DNA from: Lachnospiraceae bacterium UBA7143
GTDB taxonomy: Bacteria > Bacillota > Clostridia > Lachnospirales > Lachnospiraceae
Reading direction: 5' to 3'
DNA: 39,344 bases
Assembly: GCA_002491905.1 (NCBI GenBank)
Contig: DKWV01000007.1
Coordinates: 1 to 39,344, forward strand
This document shows positions 24,354 through 32,282 of this stretch, in pieces. Position 1 is the first letter of the stretch. Every line of letters begins with the position of its first letter. Both the position numbers and the translations under genes were made by a program. The notes beneath the pieces are model-generated. The model made no database searches. It had not been told where the DNA came from and worked only from the letters and a program-made list of their open reading frames with translations.

Positions 24354-25895
24354 ATGGACAATTATTCATTACAGCCGCAGAATCTGAACAGAAACACTTT
24401 CGGGCCGCCGGCGCAGCTTTATCTGCCGCCGAAGAATCATAAAAGGACGGCGCTTATCATTACTTTGTGCGTGGCTGCGGTGCTTCTGGCGGCTATTCTG
24501 GGCGGATGGTTTTATCATACACATTCGGCGGCATATAAGATTCGGAAGGGCTTCCTGAATCTGATGCGGGAGGCGGAGGAGATGAAAAACCCGCTTGCGG
24601 AGAAGATCGGGACAGATGGGATCAGGAGGATGCTTGCGGAGGAAGGATCACATCTGGATACCAGACTGAATGTCACGCTGGGAGATTTTTTTGTGGGAAG
24701 CATGCTCGGGGATGTCACGCTGGGCGTGGACACAGACTGCGAGGTTGACAGGCAGGAAAAAGAGATGTCGGCATCCACCAGCATCAGTGTCATGAACTAT
24801 GAACTGGCCAGTCTGGAGATGTATGGGGATCGGGAGAAACTGTGCTTTTCGATTCCGGAGCTTTATATGGAAGACGTCTATATCGAGAATGAAAACGTGC
24901 AGAGACAGTATAACCGCTCCCTGTGGGCTTCCGTCTTCGGTGAGGCGGAGGGAGACGATTTTTCGATTGACCTGTTCCCGGACGCGTGGCTTTTCGGGGA
25001 TGAGGAAGGCGTAGGGAAGGCATTTTTCAACGAGTATGCCGATGAAATTGCGGAATGCAGACGGCATATGACTATGGAAAAGGCCGGAAAGGATCTTTAC
25101 AGGGTCAGTTTTGATGAACTGTATTTCAATGAACTGGTCAGACAGGTTTTATACGACTATGTGGATTTCACGAAGGTGGGCCGGGATGACGCTATGGGAA
25201 TACTGAGCTATTTTGATGTGATTTCCAATGCGGATGAGATCAGTTTCCTTCTGGAGATAAACAGTGCGAATCGGATCGAAAGCATCCGGGTGGAGGAACC
25301 GCTTTCCCTCTGCGGGGGTAAGGTGCGGATTTCGGGAGATATCTATTTCCTGGGTGAAGAGCACAGTATAGATAAAATGCAGGGCATGTTTACAGTGAAA
25401 AACGAACAGCGGGAAGAGAGGAAAGAAACGGAAATTGTCTGGCAGACGACACAGAGTCTGGAACTTGACGATTACCGGATGGAATCGGACATAAAGTACA
25501 GCTTTACTGAGAATGGAGAGACACAGGGTTTGAAACTCGGCTGTGAGCTGGAGTGCGACGGGAGAAAGAATAGCTTTGACGGGGAGTTTTCCGTGAAAGA
25601 GGCGGGAGATGACATGGAAATAGTTATGCAGGCATCGGGCGGTTTCTCCCATATCACGGAGGGAGAGAGCTTTGATCTGGAGCTTGACGAGCTGCTGCTT
25701 AGCGCGGATGATGAGGAACTTGTGCTAATCAGGGGAGATATCGGCCTGTCACCGCTAAAAAGACGGGTCAGGCAGAATGTAAAGGCCAAAAAGGCATTTT
25801 TTGAAATGTCGGACAGGGAGTGGGAATCGATTTTTCAAAAGGTGTACAGGGATTATGAAAATCTGCTGGAATCGATGTACAGCATGTATTGGTAA
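24354..25895 (+). CDS. Membrane-anchored protein of unknown function
   Basis: Not recognised. The 513-residue product has a proline- and asparagine-rich cytoplasmic N-terminus (about 1-28, with PPAQLYLPP), one transmembrane helix at about 33-53, and a large acidic exterior part. That part is predicted from composition to be mainly beta-strands with repeated short charged segments. No enzyme motif and no cysteine pairs stand out. It follows the butyrate terminator and is probably co-transcribed with the 74-residue gene 21 nt downstream. A weak promoter (TTTCCT, 17 nt, TAAGAT at 24304-24309) overlaps the tail of that terminator. Proteins of this layout often act as envelope sensors or lipoprotein-like carriers, but nothing here decides. 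Confidence 0.75.
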   Translation: MDNYSLQPQNLNRNTFGPPAQLYLPPKNHKRTALIITLCVAAVLLAAILGGWFYHTHSAAYKIRKGFLNLMREAEEMKNPLAEKIGTDGIRRMLAEEGSHLDTRLNVTLGDFFVGSMLGDVTLGVDTDCEVDRQEKEMSASTSISVMNYELASLEMYGDREKLCFSIPELYMEDVYIENENVQRQYNRSLWASVFGEAEGDDFSIDLFPDAWLFGDEEGVGKAFFNEYADEIAECRRHMTMEKAGKDLYRVSFDELYFNELVRQVLYDYVDFTKVGRDDAMGILSYFDVISNADEISFLLEINSANRIESIRVEEPLSLCGGKVRISGDIYFLGEEHSIDKMQGMFTVKNEQREERKETEIVWQTTQSLELDDYRMESDIKYSFTENGETQGLKLGCELECDGRKNSFDGEFSVKEAGDDMEIVMQASGGFSHITEGESFDLELDELLLSADDEELVLIRGDIGLSPLKRRVRQNVKAKKAFFEMSDREWESIFQKVYRDYENLLESMYSMYW

Positions 25896-25916
25896 CAGAG
25901 TGAAAGGAGCGGCGTC

Positions 25917-26141
25917 ATGGAAGGAAATGACAGGGAAATGATTGAGGAGATTATGCGGCATCTGGATGCGGAATCCCAGCATGGCGTATATCGTATGAGT
26001 ATCACTTTTGACGACGAGAGCGAGGAGGCGAAGAGCGTTTCCCACGAATGCTGCAATATGTACGGCAGGAAGGCCTCAGAGACGGTGGGACTTCTTGACA
26101 TGTATACGGATATGAACGCTGGGGAGCCTGACAGAGGATAA
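25917..26141 (+). CDS. Small hypothetical protein (74 aa)
   Basis: Not recognised. It is a soluble, acidic, 74-residue product with a CC pair (HECCNMYG) near the middle and no signal peptide or membrane segment. AAAGGAG lies about 8 nt before the ATG, and the gene fits between its neighbours without overlap, which supports it being real. It is probably translated from the same mRNA as the anchored protein upstream and the DHH phosphoesterase downstream. Confidence 0.65.
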   Translation: MEGNDREMIEEIMRHLDAESQHGVYRMSITFDDESEEAKSVSHECCNMYGRKASETVGLLDMYTDMNAGEPDRG

Positions 26142-26200
26142 GGATTCTGCGCGCTGATTTGAGGTTTCATGGCGCTAAATCACGGAGGATAATACAACAG

Positions 26201-27745
26201 ATGATACTACAGGAACTCGCGAAATATGATCCCATCACCATACAGTGTCATGACAATCCCGATGCAGATGCCATAGCGGCAGGGTATGCGCTCTGCCGCT
26301 ATTTTGAGTCTCTGGGCAGAAGCGCACGTCTGATTTATGGGGGCAGGAATAAAATACAAAAGCCCAATCTGCTGCTGATGCTAAAACATCTGGAGATTCC
26401 CATTATCTATATAGGGGATACAGTTTCTTTCCTGGCGGGGGAGCCTGAGGGAAAAATCAGGGGACTCCTGATTACGGTGGACTGTCAGTATGGCTCTGGC
26501 AACGTGACGAAACTGCCTGCGGAGAAGGTGGCGGTCATTGACCATCACCGCCCGGAAGCGGAGATCACAGAACTTTGCGAGATCAATTCCTATGTGGGGA
26601 GCTGTTCCACGCTGGTATGGAGGCTGCTTGTGGAGGCGGGCTATACGGTGGAGGACAAGCAGCTCGGCACAGCCCTTTACTATGGTCTTTTCATGGATAC
26701 CAACCAGTTTGCCGAGATCTATAATCCACTGGATCAGGATATGCGCGAGGCAGTTCCCTGCGACAAGTCGCTGGTTACGCTCTTTCGCAATTCCAACCTT
26801 TCCCTGCAGGAGCTGGAAGTAGCGGGCGTTGCCATGCTGCGGTATATCTACAATGACGATTATAACTACGCGATCATCAAAGCCAAGCCCTGTGATCCGA
26901 ATATTCTGGGGCTGATCAGCGATTTCCTGATTCAGGTGGCGGAGGTGCACAGCTGTGTGGTTTACAATGAGACGGGTGACGGATATAAGTTTTCGGTCAG
27001 AAGCTGTATCAAGGAGGTGCAGGCCGACGAGCTGGCGGGGTTTCTTTCGGAGGGCGTAGGCTCCGGCGGAGGACACCGGGAGAAAGCCGGCGGGTTTATC
27101 AATCTGGCGCTCTATGAGGAGGCGTACCCGACCCTGCACTCAGAGGCTTTTTTCAGCGAACGCTTAAATGACTATTTTGACAATTGTGAAATTATCGATG
27201 CCGAGACCCGTGACATTCACATTTCCGATATGGGGATTTATGTCAAAAAGCCTGTGACGTTAGGGTATGTGATGGCTACAGATCTGCTGCCGGTGGGAAC
27301 GCCGATCACGGTGCGCACGCTGGAGGGGGACCTGGATATCAGGGTGGAGGAGGATCTGATTATCATGGTGGGAATCCGCGGCGAGGTGTATCCCAATCAT
27401 CTATCACGCTTTGAAAAAAATTATGAAGTGACGCAGAAGCCTTACCGGGAGTACGGCGAGCGTGTAGGCACAGGCCTGCTTTATGAGCCTACCATTCATA
27501 ACAGGAAGACAGGGGAGGTCATGAAGCTGATCGACCATGCGAAGCTGTGCATTTCTGACGGTGGCAGGCGGGTGTTTGCAAAGGAGTTGACTAAAAGAGT
27601 CAAGATATTTACCGCGTGGGACAGGGAAAAATATGCGCTGGGCCGCCCGGGGGACTATCTGGTAGTGAGATACGAAGACAGGAATGACATTTACGTGCTG
27701 GAGCGGGACGTTTTCTTTCACACCTATGAAAGGGAGAATAATTAA
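26201..27745 (+). CDS. DHH/DHHA1 family phosphoesterase with extra C-terminal domain
   Basis: This is a predicted Mn2+-dependent phosphodiesterase of the NrnA/GdpP superfamily. The 514-residue product shows the motif I region CHDNPDADA (H17, D18, D21, D23), the DHH triad at residues 114-116 (VIDHHRPE) and the DHHA1 substrate motif GGGH (289-292). Residues of about 340-514 form an extension I do not recognise. Members of the superfamily degrade nanoRNA, pAp or cyclic dinucleotides; the substrate cannot be told here. ATG 26201 is chosen because GGAGG (26184-26188) is the only good SD, although its 12-nt spacing is long. A TTG 42 nt earlier is the alternative. Confidence 0.88.
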   Translation: MILQELAKYDPITIQCHDNPDADAIAAGYALCRYFESLGRSARLIYGGRNKIQKPNLLLMLKHLEIPIIYIGDTVSFLAGEPEGKIRGLLITVDCQYGSGNVTKLPAEKVAVIDHHRPEAEITELCEINSYVGSCSTLVWRLLVEAGYTVEDKQLGTALYYGLFMDTNQFAEIYNPLDQDMREAVPCDKSLVTLFRNSNLSLQELEVAGVAMLRYIYNDDYNYAIIKAKPCDPNILGLISDFLIQVAEVHSCVVYNETGDGYKFSVRSCIKEVQADELAGFLSEGVGSGGGHREKAGGFINLALYEEAYPTLHSEAFFSERLNDYFDNCEIIDAETRDIHISDMGIYVKKPVTLGYVMATDLLPVGTPITVRTLEGDLDIRVEEDLIIMVGIRGEVYPNHLSRFEKNYEVTQKPYREYGERVGTGLLYEPTIHNRKTGEVMKLIDHAKLCISDGGRRVFAKELTKRVKIFTAWDREKYALGRPGDYLVVRYEDRNDIYVLERDVFFHTYERENN

Positions 27746-27764
27746 ACATAATACGCACAGAAAC

Positions 27765-27793
27765 TTGCAGTTTTGGGAAAAAATGTGTATAAT
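27765..27793 (+). promoter_or_regulatory. Promoter of the 38-residue membrane peptide gene
   Basis: TTGCAG (27765-27770), 17 nt, TATAAT (27788-27793). Confidence 0.75.
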
Positions 27794-27841
27794 TATCAAT
27801 GTGTGGTCGATTGCACACTTCGGCTAAGGAGGAATTCGGTT

Positions 27842-27958
27842 ATGGGCATTTTGTTATTAGGCGGCTTTTTGGTTGTAGTGATTATTCCGGTGGTGATTTC
27901 CGTGGTATCGGCGGTTGTTTCCGGGATTGCGGCCGCAGTGGATGACGAAGAGGACTGA
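27842..27958 (+). CDS. Small hydrophobic membrane peptide (38 aa)
   Basis: A 38-residue peptide: a short start, one long valine/isoleucine-rich membrane helix at about 3-31, and an acidic DDEED tail. It has its own consensus-like promoter (27765-27793), a strong SD (AAGGAGG, 27826-27832, 9 nt spacing) and its own terminator (27979-28013), so it is very probably expressed. An in-frame start at 27773 lies before the SD and inside the promoter, and is rejected. No family is recognised; single-helix peptides of this type are often regulators of larger membrane proteins, which is inference. Confidence 0.7.
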   Translation: MGILLLGGFLVVVIIPVVISVVSAVVSGIAAAVDDEED

Positions 27959-27978
27959 TTTTCACTGATTTAGGGATA

Positions 27979-28013
27979 GGGCAAGATTCCACGGTGTGGG
28001 ATTTTGCCCTTTT
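27979..28013 (+). terminator. Terminator after the 38-residue gene
   Basis: GGGCAAGATTCC (27979-27990), loop, GGGATTTTGCCC (27998-28009), TTTT. Its 3' arm and T-run overlap the 5' strand of P1 of RNA element B, so the two structures compete. Confidence 0.88.
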
Positions 28014-28103
28014 GATGCACAGGCCTGCATATGGAAATTTGCTGTTTCACGGCACGCGGGCAGCGCGGCGAGTAGGGATTCCCTACTCGATTACAGAGGA
28101 GGG
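28007..28103 (+). promoter_or_regulatory. Structured leader RNA element B (in front of glnS)
   Basis: P1 CCCTTTT (28007-28013)/AGGAGGG (28097-28103), which buries the glnS Shine-Dalgarno; P2 GCCTGC (28023-28028)/GCGGGC (28056-28061); P3 TGCTG-TTTCA-CGGCA (28040-28054); P4 CGAGTAGG/CCTACTCG within 28069-28089. The order, spacing and linkers (ATGCRCAGG, GCACGC, CGATYACAG) match element A at 17957-18063, with paired substitutions in P2 and P4. It is not a T-box: no specifier stem and no TGGNACC motif. Confidence 0.75.
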
Positions 28104-28104
28104 A

Positions 28105-29778
28105 ATGGAAGTGGAATCCAAGAATTTTATTGAGCAGATCATAGATCAGGATCTGGCGGAAGGCGTTTATGACACTGTGCATACCAGATTCCCGCCTGAA
28201 CCAAACGGATATCTGCATATCGGACATGCCAAGAGCATACTGCTTAATTATGGGCTGGCATCCGAGTATGGCGGAAAGTTTAATATGCGCTTTGACGATA
28301 CGAATCCAACGAAGGAGAAGAGTGAGTTCGTGGAGTCGATCAAAGCGGATGTGAAGTGGCTGGGAGCGGATTATGAGGACAGACTTTTTTTTGCTTCCGA
28401 TTATTTTGACCAGATGTACGAGGGTGCGCTTAAGCTGATTAAGAAGGGGAAGGCTTATGTGTCAGACCTGACGGCGGACGAGATGCGCGAGTACCGGGGG
28501 ACGCTGACGGAACCCGGCAGGGACGATCCGAACAGAAACCGCAGCGTGGAGGAGAACCTGCGGCTTTTTGAGGAGATGAAGGAAGGAAAGTATGCGGACG
28601 GAGAGAAAACTCTGCGCGCAAAGATCGACATGGCTTCCCCGAATATCAATATGCGCGATCCGATCCTATACCGTGTGGCGCATCTGTCCCACCAGAATAC
28701 GGGGGATAAGTGGTGTATCTATCCGATGTACGATTACGCGCATCCCATAGAGGACGCCATTGAGGGGATTACCCATTCTATCTGCACGCTGGAGTTTGAG
28801 GATCACAGACCGCTTTATAACTGGGTAGTGGAGGAAACGGCGCTCTGGGACAAATATCCGCCCAGACAGATCGAGTTTGCCAAGATGTACTTGACCAATG
28901 TGGTCACTGGAAAGCGCTATATCAAGAAACTTGTGGAGGACGGCATCGTGGACGGCTGGGATGACCCCAGGCTGGTATCCATTGCGGCTCTCCGAAGACG
29001 CGGCTTTACGCCGGAGTCCATTCAAATGTTTGTGGATCTGTGCGGAGTGTCCAAGGCAAACTCTTCGGCGGAATATTCCATGTTGGAGTACTGCATCAGG
29101 GAGGATCTGAAGATGAAACGGCCCCGGATCATGGCGGTGACTGATCCGGTCAAACTGATTATAGACAATTATCCGGAAGGGGAGACAGAGTGGCTGCCCG
29201 TGGTCAACAACCCGGAGAACGAGTCTCTTGGTTCCAGAGAGGTGCCTTTTAGCAGGGAGCTTTATATCGAGCGCGAGGATTTTATGGAGGAGCCGCCTAA
29301 GAAGTATTTCCGGCTTTTCCCCGGCAACGAGGTCCGGCTCATGGGCGCGTACTTCGTGAAGTGCGAAAGTTACGAGAAGGATGAGACGGGGAAGGTGACG
29401 GTGGTGCACTGTACCTACGATCCGGCGTCCAGAGGGGGCAACAGTCCGGACGGCCGCAAGGTGAAAGGAACGATCCACTGGGTATCCGCGGCGGAGTCCA
29501 TAACGGCGGAAATCAGGCTCTATGAAAACATCATCGATGAGGAGAAGGGTGTCTATAATGAGGACGGGAGCTTGAACCTGAATCCCAATTCGCTGACTGT
29601 CTTAAAGGAGTGCCGGATTGAGCCGTCGGTGAAGGATGCGAAGGCATATGACAGCTTTCAGTTTGTCAGACAGGGATTTTTCTGCGTGGACTGTAAGGAT
29701 TCCAGGCCGGAAAAACTTGTTTTTAACAGAATTGTGTCTCTTAAGAGCTCCTACGTATTGCCGAAAAAGGAAAGTTAA
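28105..29778 (+). CDS. glnS: Glutaminyl-tRNA synthetase
   Basis: It attaches glutamine to tRNA-Gln. Most Bacillota lack GlnRS and use GatCAB instead, so its presence marks one of the lineages that acquired it. The 557-residue class I enzyme has HIGH at residues 38-41 (NGYLHIGHAKS), MRFDDTNP, and the GlnRS-specific WDDPRL...LRRRGFTPESI block. Where E. coli has VMSKR as its KMSKS loop, this protein has VVTGKR (266-271). The C-terminal anticodon-binding domain is complete. The start is either ATG 28105 or GTG 28111: AGGAGG (28097-28102) is 2 nt from the first and 8 nt from the second, which makes GTG quite possible. Element B masks this SD. Confidence 0.94.
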   Translation: MEVESKNFIEQIIDQDLAEGVYDTVHTRFPPEPNGYLHIGHAKSILLNYGLASEYGGKFNMRFDDTNPTKEKSEFVESIKADVKWLGADYEDRLFFASDYFDQMYEGALKLIKKGKAYVSDLTADEMREYRGTLTEPGRDDPNRNRSVEENLRLFEEMKEGKYADGEKTLRAKIDMASPNINMRDPILYRVAHLSHQNTGDKWCIYPMYDYAHPIEDAIEGITHSICTLEFEDHRPLYNWVVEETALWDKYPPRQIEFAKMYLTNVVTGKRYIKKLVEDGIVDGWDDPRLVSIAALRRRGFTPESIQMFVDLCGVSKANSSAEYSMLEYCIREDLKMKRPRIMAVTDPVKLIIDNYPEGETEWLPVVNNPENESLGSREVPFSRELYIEREDFMEEPPKKYFRLFPGNEVRLMGAYFVKCESYEKDETGKVTVVHCTYDPASRGGNSPDGRKVKGTIHWVSAAESITAEIRLYENIIDEEKGVYNEDGSLNLNPNSLTVLKECRIEPSVKDAKAYDSFQFVRQGFFCVDCKDSRPEKLVFNRIVSLKSSYVLPKKES

Positions 29779-29787
29779 TGATATAAT
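29758..29787 (+). promoter_or_regulatory. Promoter of the DUF2225 gene
   Basis: TTGCCG (29758-29763), 18 nt, TATAAT (29782-29787), overlapping the end of glnS. A second TATAAT follows at 29792-29797. Confidence 0.55.
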
Positions 29788-29827
29788 GAAATATAATTGC
29801 AAAAAATAACTTGGGGAGGATAAACGA

Positions 29828-30694
29828 ATGGCAGGACTGTTATCGGGGTTAGAGCAGTTTGGATTGAGTAATCTGGAGAGTATGGATCTCTACGAAACGC
29901 CCAAGAAGGCTGAGGATGGAGAAGAGGGAGGGCAGGCCGCGCCTACGGTGCAGGAGCAGGATTTTCTCTTTGACAAATCTTTTACCTGTCCGCTCTGCGA
30001 CAGGGAGTTTAAGGCAAGAACCGTGAAGATCGGCAAAGCGAAGCTGGCGGGCAGCGATCTGGATCTGCGGCCCAGATATGAGCAGATTGACCTTTTAAAA
30101 TATGATGTTATTATGTGTCCCTCCTGTGGATACGCGGCACTGAGCAGATTTTTTAAGTACCTTACTTCTCCCCAGGCAAAAAATATCCAGAAAGCGATTT
30201 CGGAAAACTTTAAGCCGCAGAAGGAGACGGCGGAGACATACACGTATGATGAGGCTCTGGAGCGTTACAAGATGGCTCTGGCAAACGCGATTGTCAAACA
30301 GACGAAGGCCAGTGAGAAAGCATATATCTGTCTGAAGACGGCATGGCTCTTAAGAGGACAGGCGGAGCATCTGGATCCGGAAGAGGAAGGTTACGAGGAG
30401 AAAAAGAAAAAGTGCCAGGCCGAGGAGGATGAGTTCCTGCGTAACGCGCTGGAAGGATTTCTTGCGGCAAGACAGACAGAGAGCTTCCCCATGTGCGGTA
30501 TGGATGAGCCCACGGTGGATTTCCTGATTTCCGTGACTGCAATGCGTTTTGAACAGTATGATGTGGCAAGCCGCCTGATCTCAGGGCTTATCACTTCTAA
30601 GACGGCCAATCCCCGCATGAAGGATAAGGCGAGGGATGTGAAGGAAATGCTGATGAAGAAGATCAAGGAAAAGAACGCCGCATCCAGGAAATAA
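29828..30694 (+). CDS. DUF2225 family zinc-ribbon protein
   Basis: Function unknown. The 288-residue soluble product has a four-cysteine zinc ribbon: CPLC in FTCPLCDREFKAR (about residues 55-60) and CPSC in IMCPSCGYAA (about 96-103). This is the DUF2225 signature. A helical, TPR-like C-terminal half follows (about 130-285). The SD GGGGAGG lies just upstream. The gene stands alone between its own promoter and the terminator at 30741. Confidence 0.88.
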   Translation: MAGLLSGLEQFGLSNLESMDLYETPKKAEDGEEGGQAAPTVQEQDFLFDKSFTCPLCDREFKARTVKIGKAKLAGSDLDLRPRYEQIDLLKYDVIMCPSCGYAALSRFFKYLTSPQAKNIQKAISENFKPQKETAETYTYDEALERYKMALANAIVKQTKASEKAYICLKTAWLLRGQAEHLDPEEEGYEEKKKKCQAEEDEFLRNALEGFLAARQTESFPMCGMDEPTVDFLISVTAMRFEQYDVASRLISGLITSKTANPRMKDKARDVKEMLMKKIKEKNAASRK

Positions 30695-30740
30695 GGTGCG
30701 GCGGGGGAAAATATTTTCCGCCCATAAATGCACATAAAAG

Positions 30741-30794
30741 AAAGAGCTGTTACTTTAACGGATGGTGATTCGCGAAGCGGCAGCTCTTTTTTAT
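30741..30794 (+). terminator. Terminator after the DUF2225 gene
   Basis: AAAGAGCTG (30741-30749) pairs with CAGCTCTTT (30781-30789) followed by further T. The 31-nt loop contains a small TTCGCGAA palindrome. It lies between convergent genes and may also serve the TetR gene. Confidence 0.8.
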
Positions 30795-30815
30795 ATTTCT
30801 CGGATGAAACTGTTA

Positions 30816-31418
30816 TCAGCGGTAGGAAAGTGCCTTTAGCATATTCAGGTAGGAGCAGCTCTCCTCATAAAGCATATCCGGGTGGAAGGACGCATCCTGA
30901 AAATGGGCATCCATAAGTCCGTCCAGCGTGTAGGTTACCATCTGGTCAAGTTTTTCATAATCAACCTCGCTCTTAAACAGGGAGCGGTCGCTCTGGTTTT
31001 TCAGCACAGCCTGCATATCGCCCAGCACGTTCTTCTGGCGTTCGATTGCCATGAGGGCTTCGCTTACGTCCTCAAAACGGCAGCGGTCAAGGAACTGCTG
31101 CATGTAGGGATAGTTTTTCAAAACCTGCATTTTTGCATATTCCATCTGGCGGCGTATTTCAAAATAGTCCCGCTCGGTGGAGGAAACGCCCCCGGTCAGT
31201 TCCAATTTCATAAAACGTACACTGTAGTCATAGAGAAAACTGTAAAGGCCAAGCTTACTCCCAAAATAATGGAATAAAAGTCCCTTGCTGATACCGGCCT
31301 CGACTACAATATCGTCTGTACTGGCATGTTTATAGCCGCCCATCGAAAAAACTTTTAAGGCGGCATTAATCATGCGGTCCTGTTTTTCTTTTTTCAGATC
31401 AAAAAATTTTTCGTTCAT
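30816..31418 (-). CDS. TetR/AcrR family transcriptional regulator
   Basis: This is a DNA-binding repressor with an N-terminal helix-turn-helix, 200 residues. The HTH signature is ALKVFSMGGYKHASTDD followed by IVVEAGISKGLLFHYFGSK (about 20-55). The remaining 140 residues form the ligand-binding helical domain, with no identifiable ligand. It is divergent from the small acidic anchored protein at 31660. An imperfect inverted repeat overlaps its own start region, so autoregulation is likely. No transporter or catabolic gene is next to it, so the regulon is unclear. Confidence 0.9.
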   Translation of the reverse strand: MNEKFFDLKKEKQDRMINAALKVFSMGGYKHASTDDIVVEAGISKGLLFHYFGSKLGLYSFLYDYSVRFMKLELTGGVSSTERDYFEIRRQMEYAKMQVLKNYPYMQQFLDRCRFEDVSEALMAIERQKNVLGDMQAVLKNQSDRSLFKSEVDYEKLDQMVTYTLDGLMDAHFQDASFHPDMLYEESCSYLNMLKALSYR

Positions 31419-31440
31419 ATCTTCCCCAATTCTACATAAA

Positions 31441-31491
31441 TTGACCTTTTCAGTCGACTTTAACTATAGCACAACCCTGCTCGGGATTCAA
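31441..31491 (-). promoter_or_regulatory. TetR gene promoter with operator-like inverted repeat
   Basis: On the minus strand: TTGAAT (plus-strand 31486-31491), 17 nt, TATAGT (31463-31468). Overlapping the start point is TTGACC-N5-AGTCGA (31441-31457), an imperfect inverted repeat of the size TetR dimers bind. Confidence 0.5.
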
Positions 31492-31659
31492 TGTCCTGCG
31501 AAAAACTAGTTTCAAGAAAATTTTGATCCACAACATATTGTGCCTCAAATGTAATTTTAATAAAGTTTTCTCTTTTTTTATACATATTCTCTTTTCATTT
31601 TCACAAAATAGTATTAATATAATGATAATAGGAACTGATACGGTGAAAGGAGAACACTG

Positions 31660-31998
31660 ATGGCGAAAAAATTCGGTAAGTTATTGATGGTGACAGCGGC
31701 TCTTGGCGCCGTAGCGGGGGGGGCATACTATTACCTGAAGGGCAGGGATGCACTGATGGACGACGATTTCGATGACGATGATGACTTCGATAATTTCGAA
31801 GAGGATCTGGACGACACGGATCGCAACTATGTGGATCTTGACCTCGGAAAGACAGAGGAAAACAGCGCGAAGACCGAGTTTAAGGAAGGCATTCAGGCCG
31901 CGAAGGCAGAAGCCACAGATAAGGTTGTCGGGAGCGTGAAGAAGGTGGAAGAGTTTTTCGATGACGATGACAGCGACGGGTCTATGGATGCGATGTAG
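31660..31998 (+). CDS. Small membrane-anchored acidic protein (112 aa)
   Basis: Not recognised as a named family. One hydrophobic segment (about 7-25, LLMVTAALGAVAGGAYYYL) is followed by a very Asp-rich stretch (about 33-55), a helical middle and another FFDDDDSD near the end. The layout suggests an anchored protein with a flexible, possibly cation-binding tail. It is divergent from the TetR gene, preceded by a TATAAT at 31618-31623 with a poor -35 (TTCATT) and by AAAGGAG as SD. Hairpins begin in its stop codon. Confidence 0.75.
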   Translation: MAKKFGKLLMVTAALGAVAGGAYYYLKGRDALMDDDFDDDDDFDNFEEDLDDTDRNYVDLDLGKTEENSAKTEFKEGIQAAKAEATDKVVGSVKKVEEFFDDDDSDGSMDAM

Positions 31999-32108
31999 CA
32001 ACCGCAAAAGAAAAACAAGCGGCTGCGAAGCAGACATTTGTTTTTCTTGCGTTGCTAACGAGCAAACGTCCGATGCAATCGGACAGAGAGCGCGAAGCGC
32101 GGGTTTGC
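31997..32108 (+). repeat. Large multi-stem structured intergenic element
   Basis: First stem: AGCAAC...GCAA...GAAAAACAA (31997-32018) with TTGTTTTTC-TTGC-GTTGCT (32038-32056), about 19 bp, capped by CTGC-GAA-GCAG. Second: GCAAAC (32062-32067)/GTTTGC (32103-32108) enclosing GTCCGAT-GCA-ATCGGAC (32068-32084) and GCGC-GAA-GCGC (32090-32100), a three-way junction. There is no coding potential. It may be a mobile structured repeat or an untranslated RNA module. Confidence 0.7.
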
Positions 32109-32164
32109 GAGTTTAGTGATTTGAACAGCGTTTCTCTGTAGCTGCATATCAAACAGGCACATAT

Positions 32165-32203
32165 GGGGCGGTTCCGGGAGGAATCGCCCCAATTTTCTGT
32201 TTT
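32165..32203 (+). terminator. Intrinsic terminator before the AAA/PD-(D/E)XK gene
   Basis: GGGGCGGTTCC (32165-32175), GGGA loop, GGAATCGCCCC (32180-32190), then AATTTTCTGTTTT. Confidence 0.8.
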
Positions 32204-32217
32204 ACGTATTTTTTTGG

Positions 32218-32246
32218 TTGTAAAAAGGCAAGAGAGAGGCTATAAT
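32218..32246 (+). promoter_or_regulatory. Promoter of the AAA/PD-(D/E)XK gene
   Basis: TTGTAA (32218-32223), 17 nt, TATAAT (32241-32246), 36 nt before the start codon. Confidence 0.75.
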
Positions 32247-32282
32247 GGTTTTATAAAACAGTTTTAGAAAAGGGGGCTGTTT

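Noticed and set aside
28007..28104. T-box leader in front of glnS
   Set aside because: There is no specifier-loop stem and no TGGNACC-type antiterminator sequence.
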